Part shown: in pieces, positions 1-11,846 of the stretch
How the letters are laid out: every line of letters starts with the position of its first letter
Position numbering within the stretch: position 1 is the first letter of the stretch
Assembly: GCA_029964075.1 (NCBI GenBank)
Contig: CM057148.1
Span: forward strand, 28,141,916-28,205,915
Length of the DNA: 64,000 nucleotides
Reading direction: 5' to 3'
Source of the DNA: Patiria pectinifera
Taxonomy: Eukaryota > Echinodermata > Asteroidea > Valvatida > Asterinidae
Made by a program: the position numbers and the translations under genes
Notes under the pieces: model-generated
What the model was told of the DNA's origin: nothing
What the model saw: the letters and a program-made list of their open reading frames with translations, nothing else
The model's database searches: none

Positions 1-1342
1 CAAGCTATAGTTTGTCAAAATCCATCTATGATAAGGTACCTTTAGACCGCGACACATGAAAGCCATGTCGGCTGGCGCTGACAGCCCTTGCTATGGGACT
101 TACTGCACAAAAACGAAACTGGGGGCATCATGTACCTACGTCTGGGGCTGACTCCAAAAGTTTCAAGTCTGAAGCCTTGCCGATTTGTCAGCTTGTTGAC
201 CCATTCATCCGCCATCCAACAAGCTATAGTTTGTCAAAATTGATGCAATGCATTTGTTACGCAGTGATTTTGAGCAGTGTTGTGGCCTCTAACGAAAAAA
301 AAAACCCAAAAGCAAAAGATCCTTTAAAATATCTGTGGCGTGTGAGCATGAAAAATCCAATCACTTTTAATAACAATCCTTAATATTGGTGTCATTTTTT
401 CCATGATGCCTATATTATTGAGAATGAAGTTTATATTCCCCGAGTCTTATTAGGCCTATATATATTTGTTTTTGTTTTTTGGTTTTTTTGGGTGGGGTAT
501 CCAATCTTCGAAATGTTATTCTATGAAGGAGATCGCTTTGCGGATCAGGTTTTCTGTAGTCCAAAAAAAAAAAACATTTGAATATAACGGGGTAGTATGT
601 GAAGGTTATGAACTTAAAGGAGGTCAGGCAGGTTTTTTGTGCATCTCTGCATTTACAGATGACCGAGTGCAATTGATTTCAAAAGAAAGGGCTCCCAAAT
701 AACTTTATTCTAGTGATAGTGAAATGAGCTGTCCAAACAAAAAGTATTGTAGGTGTTGATTATTGGGATTTACGACTAAATTCACCATTTCATATTTCAT
801 ATCTTGTTTTAGGTATTCAAAGAAAAGGCCTACCCCATGCCCAAATGCACTAAAATTATATCTTGGACAATACCGACCTTGGCAAGGATTGGGCTATGCC
901 CATGGTACACTTTAATATGATAGCAGTTTTACGTGGGATAAATACTTCTACAAGATAAACAAACTTGGGAATTATGATAAAGTTATTCATGATGATGTTC
1001 CATTTTATGCACCAGTATCTCCGACATATCTCCGCTTTTAACGCACGGTCCACAGCGGCAGCATATATATATATTTTTTTCTGGTCATCTTACCTCACTT
1101 ATGATTCAGCCAATTTGCATATATCGCTAACATTAGGAAATTATTGTAAACTGCTAATCCATTATTTTTGGGCATACCCTTTCTATGGTATACGCTGCAT
1201 AAGCTAATCATTTATTTGGTATTTTGTTTTGGGTCTCATTGTTGAAATGAAAAGATGTCACTTTGATGCCAGGGGAATGAAAACAAATAACACACCTTGC
1301 AAATTGCTCAAAAGATCGTTTGCTTTATGCATTTCCATGTAG
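1..1342. other. Non-coding DNA, probably intron 1 of gene A
   Basis: No convincing exon is seen. The signal-peptide exon found in genes B, C and D is absent here, so exon 1 of gene A is expected upstream of the window. The first 20 bases recur at about 221-241, giving a short direct repeat 220 bp apart. Short ORFs on both strands have no recognisable domain. Confidence 0.5.
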
Positions 1343-4300
1343 TGTTGGTGTCATGCCATCAAGTCTGCTTCATCGGATCGGAGTACAACCCACAATGCGG
1401 AATCCATTCCCGTTGGTTCTTACCGTACAAAGATCCGTGTGCATGCGCAGCTATACGTCTCGGTGGGATGCGCATCCCTGCTTCGTCAGACCTCCAGGGG
1501 GCGCCCTACTACCTGAACGAGCTTGTCCTGAGTGAAGACTCCAACGAAATACAAGCTACTTCAACTGTAGCCGAGGTAGGAATGCCAGTAGTTCTACCAA
1601 GAAAAAAATTCTCTCCAAATTCGTGAAGGAGACACATATACATGTACAATTGGTCAGTTTCGTTTGGTTATTAGGCGGTGTCGTTTGATATAATCATTAG
1701 TATAGGACTAGATTTTGTCTAATTCAGGCAAAATATCAGTCGTGAAAACGCTATTTTTCTGGAGTTTGATAATTTGAAATTCTAGGTTGCAGGCTTTACA
1801 CCATTTAACAATCGAAAATGCTGTTCATGAACTCTCCGCTGTGAGATCGTGGTCTTAAATCAACTCCGGTTTTCTGACATTTTTTTTTGACTCTGAAACC
1901 TTTCGGTCAAAAAAATTCAAATTCGACACTTTCCTTATTCAAACATAGCCGAACATCATTGAGTGGCCCTTTATTGTATGCAAGTGTACATATTAACGAC
2001 CTATATGCGATGCTCCACGTTACCCACAGCTACTTTTACTTCTTTGCGCTGTTATATCGAAAGGAAACATTATGATCGAGAATGCGGGGGGAAAGGAAGA
2101 TGACCCCACGAGTAGTCTTGATGCAAGACTGGATATGGATTGTTTTCTCACCCGGTCACGATCCATGGCAAACACGATCAAGCGATTGCGGCTGTTGACA
2201 AAGCTATCAATGCGATGAAGTCTTTGGAACTTTGACACTGATACCTGCCAAGACAATCCAAGCATACATTGTGGTTCAATCCAGCTAATGCAATCGTATG
2301 AGGTATGTTGGTGGTAATTTCGCGGGTCCCTGTGCCACAATTTCAAATTGTATTATTCTTGCTCAGAGCACACTCTATTGGCCGCTTGACTGCACTCACC
2401 TGTCAGGGACCGGCTGCATAATGGACCAACATGCAAATCCTACTTCATAGACTTCCTTACGGTCCGTCCCTGATCCAAAAGTGGAGGGTTTACATAGTTT
2501 CATGGGCGTCGCCCACCCCACCCAGAAATCCTTGTACTTTACCATCAAATTCACGATTTATCATTTTTCGAGGGTGGGAAGGGACATTTGCCCCCAACCC
2601 ATAAAGATAACAGCAACATGACTCTTTTTCTTTTCTTCCCCCCCCCCCCTTTTTTTGGGGTGGCTTTTCCGAGGGGGATGCATAGCTTTGCCGTCTTCCC
2701 AGGGAATCACGCCCTGGCTTTGTTATTAGATTAAATGTCAGTCTAGGAATATTGCTTTTATACGCGCCGATCAATTTTGTTGAGACTACGTACAAACTCG
2801 TTTTCTTGCTTGGCAGAGACAGCAGTGTGTTGGAGTCCACAGCCTCTTGGCATGGAGGACGGGACGATCCCTGATGAGAGTATTAGGGCGTCCAGTTGTT
2901 TTGATAATCCATGTTGTACACCTCAGAAGGGACGGCTGAACAGTGGCAGCGTATGGGCACCATTGAGGTAGGTATTAAAATAAACCATTGTTAACCACCA
3001 CAAACTGCACCCCACACCCACATCAATATAAGACGCTACAAAGATGAAAGAGATTTGGTTAAGTTCGATTTTGTTTTTGTCCAGCCGACATAGTACTTTT
3101 TAACGAAACAACTACTTATTGTTTATTTAATGTGTCTGCAACCCGTCAATATCAGCTAAACAAATCATCATGTCTCTCCGTTAGTCCGTACGTTAATTAA
3201 TTAGTTAGTTAGTTCGTTAGTTAGTTAGTAACAGAAGTTGACATTGTTTATTGATTCCTGCTTATTTTGACCGATTTCAACCACACTTTGTCAAATGCGT
3301 TAGTAGCCCAACCCCAACATATCATGGTCATAATAACGTCCAATTTCAAAGAAGCTCAAATGATACAAGTGGCGCTGTCAACATGTTGGCCTTGTCAAAA
3401 ATTAAAAAGTGTCCATGGTAAACTCTTCATCTGACCTACAACTATGGTATGGGGTCAAGGGTCAAAATAAGGTGAGAATAAAATTCGTTAGCCCGCAGCT
3501 TTGTTAAAGTAAATCTGACATAGCTCCTAAACAAACTCGCCATATTAGTTTAGTTCCCGATCCCCATAGATACTGATATCAGTCTACCTTGAGAGAATTG
3601 AATTAGTTCCGAGCTGCAATTCATTTGAATTTTATCAGTACTATTTTTTTTAAATTAACGAAGGCCAACTATTTTAGAGTTCAAACTCTCATTCAAAACT
3701 GAATATCTTTGGTATAGCTATAAAATTAGCACGGCCTGCGCACCTCTTTAAGGAACACAACGAAACTATTAACAGTTTTTAAAAGGGTACAGTAATTATT
3801 TATCTCTAATCGGTTTTTCCAATCCTTTTCCCTAAAAAGAGTGGTTGTTTTCGGAGTATGATAATTTAACTGTTTCTCATCCTCTTCACTCTCTATGCAG
3901 TAGCGATACCGATGCATGGATCGAGGTGGACCTGGCTACCAGTACAGTGGTGTCTGGAGTCATCACAAAAAGCCAGCATCACACGGTCTACACTGGATAC
4001 GTAAAGAAGTACAACGTGGCCTATAAGAAGCAGCCCACCTCAACTAATTATGAATATGTGATGGATGGAAACGGAAACGTCAAGGTAACTATCGCAATTA
4101 TTTTAAAAATGCCAAAATCGATTTTGACATGATTTTCCACACATAGGCAACTTCAGATGCCGATAACTCAAAACAAAGTCTTTGGTAAACATTCCCCATT
4201 TGGCCTCTGCAGCTCACAATTGTCTTTCCTTTGTTGACCCCCTACGCCCTCTATTTCGAGATATTTTCCTTTTATGTATTAGACAATAAAAACATCCGCT

Positions 4301-4783
4301 ACCAGTCTCATTACCCTTTCCAGATTTTATGCAATTTCACCATTGAAAAGACATTGAACATTGACAAATGCCCCATTTATAGTAAAATTGCATCCAGTCC
4401 CTTCATTTTGTTTTATATTCCGGCGACCGGTTGAGAGAAGACGAATTCCTGGCTACCTTTCACCACAAAGTGACCCCCCCCCCCGTTTGAAAACCCGGAT
4501 TCTTTTATTTAAAATACTCAAACAATTATGTAAGATTAATATTTCCAAGCTACTCTGATAGAAGTGTCTACCTTCTTTTAGTAAATTTTCACTTATAAAG
4601 ATCACCAACAGGTTTATTGGGTTTTTTTTATTGCAGGTTTTCATCGGTAACACTGATGTCCTCAATCAAGTCACTAACCTGTTTGTTGACAGTTTGGTGG
4701 CAACTGTAGTGCGCATTGAACCATCTGAATGGCTTAGCGAGATTCGTTTGCAATTTGAGTTGCTTGGATGTCACCGTAGTTAA
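1343..4783 (+). CDS. Gene A: discoidin (F5/8 type C) family protein, 5'-partial
   Basis: Four exons are supported by splice sites and homology to genes B-D: exon 2 1343-1575, exon 3 2817-2967 (or from 2819), exon 4 3901-4084, exon 5 4637-4783 (TAA). Exon 2 carries the N-terminal Cys module (SCHQVCFIGSEYNPQ..., RWFLPY.DPC.C, RLGGMRIPASS). Exons 3-5 form a complete F5/8 type C domain: [12 protein letters not shown] at the start, [17 protein letters not shown] in the middle, and VATVVRIEPSEW...LQFELLGC at the end. Exon 5 has no internal ATG. The first exon is not in the window. Exon 2 has a 1-bp deletion relative to C and D just after EIQA, which replaces YFNC by TSTV and changes the donor from phase 1 to phase 0. 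The usual phase-1 acceptor at 2817 would then break the frame, whereas an AG two bases further (exon from 2819) restores it. The gene may therefore be functional or freshly damaged. By family the product should be secreted and bind glycan or lipid; that is inference. Confidence 0.75.
1576..2816. other. Intron 2 of gene A
   Basis: Apparently non-coding. It contains a run of C followed by T at about 2639-2657. The open frames on the minus strand have no recognisable motif. The intron ends in a T-rich tract before the tandem acceptor AGAG at 2815-2818. Confidence 0.5.
2968..3900. other. Intron 3 of gene A, with TTAG repeat and dispersed repeat
   Basis: The first 170 bp match the start of intron 3 of gene B (24588-24770), showing that A and B are sister duplicates. 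A short TTAG-type microsatellite lies at about 3191-3230. The stretch about 3230-3490 (Phe-rich AT sequence with CAACC...GTCAAA motifs and 'agtagccca.ccccaacat') recurs at about 10600-10760, so it is a dispersed repeat rather than gene-specific. Confidence 0.5.
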
Positions 4784-5560
4784 AATAACCCTCCGAGCAG
4801 CCCGACGGTAGTTTTATTATCCACATCTTCCAAATATGGGCATATTTTTTTTTGTATAGCCCAATTAGGCCAAGGTTCCATCACCCCTACTATACACCAC
4901 AAGACTGCAGACTCCCATTGACCAGACCCTAGCCACGCCGGAGTAAGGAGTGTTGGAAGACAGAATCCAAAGATGGCGCCCAATGCCTTTGTACAGTAAT
5001 TGTAGATCTTAGTGGCCACCCTTAAGTGCCTCCGATCCCTTTGTGACAACCCCTCGTGCCGACAGGAGCCCCGAAAGGTTGTAAACAATCCATGGCCACG
5101 TGAATGACCTATATCTTGTGCATGTACAGGCATGCCAGGGTTATTGACCTATAAACACATGTGGTGATAAAATTCTCCCCGTGGTTCCACTGTGTGATTT
5201 TTTTGATAAGCTGCTCCGAGGGTTTTAAATGGTATTCTGAACATTATTGCTCATCATTTCATTAAAACTTAGATTCAATACATTACCAAGCTATCCAGAA
5301 TAACCACAATAGACCGTTTGCGTTAAGACACGTATACACATTTTGCAAAAAGACCCGGAAACCTATTTAACAAGAACATTCTTGCTTAAAGGGAAGATAG
5401 GACTAAGGCCTTAACAAAATGCCCTTCAAATTTATTCCACCAGGTATGGTGGTATTCTGAAAAAAAGAGAAGACGAAAATAATCATTGAGGGAAGTTAAA
5501 AAAAATGCGCCAGCGGGCACATTTTATTTTTACGTGCGTATAAGCAACCGAATCAAGTTT
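4784..5560. other. 3' flank of gene A, no gene seen
   Basis: This is non-coding sequence after the gene A stop. No AATAAA lies in the first 300 bp; an ATTAAA variant is at 5261-5266. The minus-strand ORF at 4780-5133 shows no domain. Confidence 0.35.
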
Positions 5561-6240
5561 CTTTCTGAATGTGTTAAACTACATGTTTGTCGTTGTACTT
5601 AAATTAGGTTAAAATCAGCTAGAAACAAAACCATACAATAAAAAAATAAAAATTATTTTAGAATTGTTTACAAATAATTTTGAAGAATTCTGTGTGAGTA
5701 AACAGATTTTAAAAAATCGAATCAGTTAAGAGTGACTTGTGTGTGTTATATAGGTAACCCTTTCAAAACACTGATTGTGTAAAATGTTTGATCAAATACC
5801 GAAAATAATTTTAATTTTATAAATGCTTTCATTATCTCAGTGCTTAGTCAATTAATAGTTGTGCCACTATGTAATTTATATTTATATTTCAAATGAACTT
5901 TAGAATATGATATGTGGTTTTTTTATGCACAACAATAAAAAAACAGAAAAAAAACCCAAATTGAAACTTTGGAACTTTGATCGGTGAAAACGTTCATTGT
6001 TTACGTGGAGGTCAATATATACGTATTGAGTATAAGTATTTGTCTCAATCGTTTTAGGCAATGTTTACTCTAAAATAAATTCTTAGTGTAAATGATCTTG
6101 ACTTGCTCTAAATATAGGTTATCTTGCTCTTTAGTAGCAATACTACTCACAATATTGTTCTGAATATCTTATTTTTTTGTTTAGCTCTATTGAATCAGGA
6201 TTCGCGGAGTCGCGGAATACAATGTCATGCATTGATAAGG
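5560..6240. repeat. Diverged single copy of the 1.5-kb repeat found in triplicate after gene B
   Basis: Ordered blocks match the array at 26.8-31.3 kb: 'aattgtggcac' type sequence near 5855, a GTGAAAA.GTTCAT...GTAGAGGT-like stretch near 5985, 'tttgtctcaatc' near 6040, and 'tttagctct...gaatcaggattcg.ggagtcg.ggaat.caatgtcatg' at about 6180-6230. The match is interrupted and clearly older than the triplicate copies. Its position just 3' of gene A mirrors the array 3' of gene B. Confidence 0.55.
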
Positions 6241-6289
6241 TTGGGATGTGAATGGGATGTTTTCAACGGTTAGCTGAAATATTGATAAT

Positions 6290-7790
6290 AGTAAGTGCAA
6301 AGCAAATTGTGATAGGCATAGCTTAAAACGCATTGCGAGGACGCACGGTTAACACTTATGCCTCTGACTTGAAAATACAGATCGTGAAATATAGAAAGAA
6401 AGGCCAAAATGAGAAAAACGCCTGAAGGTTCAATTGATTGATTGATTGATTGATTGCCATTTTATTTTACCAGGGTAACCCCATCAGTTATATAAGAACT
6501 GTTTTCCACTGACTTTTAAATTACAACGGCAAATCTTGATTGTGCAACAGTTTTCTTGGCCTCCGATATCTTGTTTGTGAATCCGCCGGCTTAGATAGTA
6601 CTACACACAGAGACACAACGGCGAGTTTTACGCGCATTGCTTGGTGTTCAGTCGTTCTTTGTATCGGCAACATCAAAAATTTATTTACGGATGGAAATTA
6701 AATTCATTTTTTTCCCATGCTTTCGAAATTAATTTGACAATTATGTCGAAGCGACGAGGCAGATGGCAAGCAGTTAATTGTTTTATTCTTTTGTGTACAT
6801 CCCCGGTGGTAATGAATTATATATCGTAATGGTAGCATATTACGCTGGGCTTATACGTCAGGGGAAAAAAACACTTTTGGATTCGCCTCATATAGTCTTA
6901 TATTGCCATTTTATTGTAGAAGTGCTGAGGGTTTAATTTAATCCGAAAGAAAGTCTCACAGAAATTCGAATTTCTAAACTCGTTGGTTGTAATTCTTTTT
7001 TGTTTGGTGCTACTGACTAAATATCAACAAGAGATGTAATTGGTACGCAACACCAACCAATTCAAACTATGCAACAAACTGATCGCTAGACTCAAACCTC
7101 GAAACGCTGCTGCACATAGGATCACCGCCTCCCCTCCTCCTCACCAATGTTGCTGGGCAAAAACTACGACCCCGATCATGCTGCTCTCTAGTCTATATAA
7201 TAAATAAGTGCTTGAATGAACAATGGAAAGCAGAAAGAAAGAATTATGACTGAATGATTCCCATAACATGTCCGGTGTAACGTGGATATCAATCTCCATG
7301 AAATATGGACTGGTTGATAGTATTGCGCATGTTTATGGTAATTAGGAGAGTGACTGGTCACGTGCGAGGGATTCACCTATTATTATAGAAAAACTGAAGA
7401 GTCCAATTTTCACAGGAGTCGGATTTTCATATGACACCGGCACTGGACCATTGGGTACTATTGTCATAAGCACCGCCCACCCATGATTTTTATACAGTTC
7501 TCTCATTGGTTGCGACCAAGGTGAGAACATGGTCAACTGACCAAAAGCCGTGATATAATTGGTAAATGCGTTATATATTATGATCGCCATGGAAGACAAG
7601 TTTGTTATGTAAAACTCCATGTACTGTACTTCAGAGATGCGGCGAGGGTTACGCGTACTCTGCCGGATGAACAAGTAGTAAAAACAAAACGGAGAGAAGC
7701 TCTTCAATCATTCATTTCTCTCGGCACTGCGATTCAGTGAATGACACAATAATGGAGTGATTATTGTAGCAAAATTCATTTATCCCCCCC
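6290..7790. repeat. Copy 1 of a ~1.6-kb duplicated block
   Basis: Long blocks of this segment recur in the same order at 8815-10450: the 'gcgaggacgcac' block (6340 and 8855), 'aaacggcaaatcttgattg' (6525 and 9060), 'gcgacgaggcagat' (6751 and 9428), 'gagatgtaattggtacgca' (7031 and 9800) and 'catttctctcggcactgcg' (7709 and 10379). The block includes CCAAT and GC-box-like motifs near 7470-7570. It contains a TTGA tetranucleotide microsatellite at about 6430-6457 that is lacking in copy 2. No coding region is recognised. Confidence 0.7.
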
Positions 7791-8199
7791 CCCAAAAAAA
7801 AACCACACACATTAACGGACACGAGGCATAAAACAGGATGTTATTAACTCAGTTCCTTTGTACGAATTCCAACAAATACCGTAATTAATGATACCTACGA
7901 GATAAAACGACGTAGATATCATCATAAACATGGTTCACCAACGACAAATATTTGTGGGGGTCTTCGTTCTCCAGTTTAATGAACAAAATGCCCCTACATG
8001 TGGGCGTCGCCAGAGGGGGAGAAAGAGGGGAAAACAGAATACAGAAAAGAGTAATAGAATCAAAAGAAAATTGTCGAAAACAATGTCATCTTATTAATAT
8101 AATTAAATTTTAGCAATTCAAACCGTTGAAAAGAGGCTTATAACGCGGCTACATGAATATCCTCATAAAACAATTGAACAAGGACCCAAGCGACAAATG

Positions 8200-8600
8200 C
8201 CGATTACCCCCATATACACCACAATCCCATCCCCATCCACATCCCCATCCCCCCTTTTGGTCTTTCTACACCTGAGGGTTTATCGTGGTACCGGTACTTG
8301 AATGTGCTGTCCCCCTCCTTTCTAGAAAGCACGGTAGGCGATGGGAAGCAGGGAGCATGCCCTCCCCACATCAACGCATTTATTTGTGGCGGGGGATTCC
8401 AATAGTGATGCCCCCACTGCCGACATTGCATGTTCATACGACGGTGAAGGGCAAAGTTTATCCCGCAAGCTTGGTGTTCGAGCTGTAAGGCATGAAAGCA
8501 GCACGAAAGCTGCCCTAAAAAGCAGGACGTCGTGGATTCGAGTCCCACCGAGTGATTTTTCTCAATTTCATTCAAAGGGCGAAACCTAATGTTGAATTTA
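8200..8600. repeat. Dispersed repeat unit with a tRNA-like B box
   Basis: The part from about 8215 to 8410 ('tatcgtggtaccgg', 'catgccctccccacatcaacgcat', 'ttgtggcggg.gattcc') recurs at about 9140-9345 and, more weakly, at 10910-11050. At 8532-8545 GATTCGAGTCCC fits the Pol III B-box consensus and sits in a small T-arm-like hairpin, so a tRNA-derived SINE is possible, but no good A box is seen. The overlapping ORFs have no domain. Confidence 0.4.
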
Positions 8601-8814
8601 CATCACCCTGACGCAAATTCCATCTTACGAATAGCTTCATTGCTGTACCCGCTGCTTCATCCGATTCGAACCAGCCAACCGATCCCACAAGCTTGGTGGT
8701 CGAGAACTAAGACGTCTGCAATAGAAGGCAGGAGTGACTTTTTTCTCCCTTCACTCTGGGGGTAACACAATTAGAGTGCAGTGTTTATATGTCGGTGAGG
8801 GGATAGTTAGCTAA

Positions 8815-10450
8815 AACAGTGCAAATCAAATTGTGATAGGCAATTAGTATTCATTGCGAGGACGCACGTTTAACACTTAAGCCTCTGACTTCAAAATACA
8901 GATCGTGAATTATATAGAAAGACGGGGGGAAAGGGAAGGCGCCTGAAGGTAATAATATAACCTTCAGGCGCTTTCCCTTTTTATGAGGCCTACCCTCCCC
9001 CTTCCTCTTCCCTCCCCTCCCCTAACTTAGCAACCACTGACTTTCACATTTTGAAATTAAAACGGCAAATCTTGATTGCGAAACAGTTTTCTTGGCCTCT
9101 GAAATTTGTCTGTGGATCCGCCCATTTACACCTCAACACCGAGTCCCATCCCCGGCCCCATCATTCCCCTCCTTGGTATTTCTACTGCTTGAGGTGTATC
9201 GTGGTACCGGAACTTGAATGTGCTCCCCTTTTCTAGAAGATACTCTGGAGACTTCAATGCTTGAAGAGCAAGCTAGGTGATGGGGAACAGGCAGCATGCC
9301 CTCCCCACATCAACGCATTATTTGTGGCGGGAGATTCCAGTAGACGTCATGAAAAATTGATATATGGATGGAAATTAAATTCATTTCTTTCCATGTTTGG
9401 GAAATTAATTTAAAATAATTTGTCGCAGCGACGAGGCAGATTACAGGCAGTTAATGGTTGTGTTCTTTTGTGTACGTTACCACTGGTACTGAATTATGAA
9501 TCCTAATGGTAGCATTTTACGCTGGGCCTACATCAAGGGGGAAAACGACTTTTGGATTCACTTGAAGCCATACACTGTTGAAGCGTTTTTCTTTATAAAA
9601 TTGAATCGTACGACTTCAGAATAACTTTATATTTTAAACTGTAGTTCACCATGTCCGATTTTAATGTCTGGCTTATGCTGTCTTTTCATTCAAGAAGTGT
9701 GGAGTTTTTTAAAATTAAAACCGAAAGAAAGTCTCACTGAAATTCTAATTCATTGGTTGTAACTCTTTTTCATTCGGTGCTACTGACAACATGTCACCGA
9801 GAGATGTAATTGGTACGCATCACCAACCAAATTGGAACTAGGCAACGACTGATGATCGCGAGACTCAACACCTCGAAACGCTGCTGCCCATAGGATCCCC
9901 CGCCTCCCACCAATGTTGCTGGGCACAAACAACGACGCCGATCATGCAATGCCAGTCTCTATAGTCTGTATTAAATACGTGCTGGAATAAACAATGGAAT
10001 ACATAAACACAAAACATGCATGATTAGTAATCTTCAACTGAAATAACTTTGACTGAATGTTACCGGTTACATGGCCGCGACTGGACCGTAATTGTGTATT
10101 GTGGCCACAAGCTCCGCCCACCTACGATTGGTATACGTTTCTCTCATTGGTTAGGACCGAGTTTAGAACTAGCTCCAGTGGTCACCTGACCAAAAGCGGT
10201 GATCTGATTGGTCAATGCGTGTCATATGATAGACATGCAAGAAGAGTTTATTGGCATGAACCTGCAGATACTTTTGCATAGCTTCATGTACTGTACGTAA
10301 GAGACGCGACGAAGGTTACGCGTACTCTGTCGCGGTGAACGAATAATAAAAACAAACAAAGTGAAGCTCTTAAATCATTCATTTCTCTCGGCACTGCGCT
10401 TCAGTGAATTACACAATTACGGAAGAATAAACGTAGCACAATTAATTTCT
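8815..10450. repeat. Copy 2 of the ~1.6-kb duplicated block
   Basis: Homologous to 6290-7790 in the same orientation. It includes an inserted copy of the 'catgccctccccacatcaacgcat' unit at about 9120-9345. Around 10100-10220 it has several CCAAT-type motifs (GATTGG, CATTGG, GATTGG) and a GCTCCGCCCACC box, as in copy 1. No exon could be linked to it. Confidence 0.7.
8931..8986. repeat. Hairpin (inverted repeat), ~20-bp arms
   Basis: The arm AAAGGGAAGGCGCCTGAAGG is followed after about 10 bases by its near-perfect reverse complement (CCTTCAGGCGCTTTCCCTTT). The homologous site in copy 1 (about 6400-6430) has only the left half, so the hairpin arose after the block duplicated. Confidence 0.75.
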
Positions 10451-11734
10451 TCCCATTAAAAATCAGCAATTAGCAGATACGAGGCAGAAAACAGGTGGTT
10501 GGTGGATCGGTTCTTTTATGTGTATTCCTGTAAATACTAACTAACTAATGACACATTGTCACGAGAGATAGCTCGATTTATTATTACATGCCACGACGCG
10601 GATTAATTAGTTCGTAAAAACGTTGACATTTGCCTAGTTGTCTATTGCTCCTACAAATTTTAAACGATTTCAACCAAACTTGGTCAAAATTATCAGTAGC
10701 CCAGCCCCAACATGTCACATGACCAAACTTGGGTCAAAGGTCACGATGGGGTTAATACAGGGGCCAAAAACCTTTTTTTTTCAAATATGAATTCGTTGGC
10801 CCGCAGCTTCCGAGAAATTTCCTAACGTTTCAATGGGGATATTATTCCTCTTTTCTTGAACCAACAAAAACAAGAGAATGTGTCTCACCCTCACAATCAC
10901 CATGTCAGCCTCCACCTCCACCAATCTATCCCCTCCCCTTCTCAATATTTATACTGCTTGTGATTTCTGACATTCCTTTCGATCGGGGTAGGGGAAGCAT
11001 GTCCTTCCCACTCCCCAGCATCACTTTTGGCGGGGGACGCCAAAGCGGTGATGCGCCGACCACATCTCAATTTCTGTTTCAAAGAGCATATAGATTTTAA
11101 CAAAATAATTACAAGAATCTTCACAGTATTATTCCCTCAGAGTAATACCGGTGAAAGGTATTGCTCTTCCAACGCCACTGTGCAAACAGTGCGAGGAATG
11201 GATGTAAAGCGTGTACATGCATTCATGATTATTGAACAGCGCCCCTTCAATTAGGTGTCGTTTTCCCCCATTCCCTTTTCGACTTTTCCAAACTGTCGGT
11301 CCCCCAAATGCTAACAAGAAGTCGCCAATGCTGCTACTTTAGTTACATTAATTTTGCTTTTACAATTTAAACACCTTCAACTTTCTCCTCGCTACACTTC
11401 CATGTTGTTCAAATGTCTTACTTAGGAAAAATTACCGAATTGTCCCTAAAATCCCGAAACAAAAGTCGTCGGGAAAAATATAGGCTATTGAAACACGCAC
11501 TGTGAGTGTCACAAAGGGTGTAATGGCCACTCTAATACTACATTGCGTCGTCAACATTTCGCATTGACATCAATATCTCACACAGGTACCCCGGTGTTCG
11601 AAATTGATAAATATCAGTGTCAAATATCATTGCCATCTCCCACTTTAACCCCACCCATGTTATAATGTGTACCAATGACAGAGAAAAATATGATCGCTGT
11701 AGCTCGTGTTCTCTCCTGACTGGCTGGCTGGTTA
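10451..11734. other. Intergenic DNA upstream of gene B
   Basis: Mostly non-coding. About 10600-10800 matches a repeat in intron 3 of gene A. About 10910-11050 is a further diverged copy of the repeat at 8215-8410. A CCAAT motif (ACCAATGAC) lies at about 11670, shortly before the gene B promoter. Confidence 0.45.
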
Positions 11735-11742
11735 TGACGTCA
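11735..11742 (+). promoter_or_regulatory. CRE-type site (TGACGTCA), gene B promoter
   Basis: A perfect 8-bp CREB/ATF palindrome ends 104 bp before the gene B ATG. Genes C, D and E have the same site at nearly the same distance; in B, C and E it is followed by CCTGTT or CCTCTT-type sequence. No TATA box is seen between the site and the ATG. Confidence 0.6.
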
Positions 11743-11846
11743 TCCTGTTCAGCGGTCTGCGAAGCTGGCGAGGCGAGCTGGGGTGGTTTGTCTGCACGGT
11801 GATATACCATCAACCTGACGGATTCTCAGTCATTGCATCTGTGACA

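Noticed and set aside
8204-8589. Four overlapping ORFs on both strands
   Set aside because: They fall in a dispersed repeat; the second copy at 9140-9345 does not preserve any frame.
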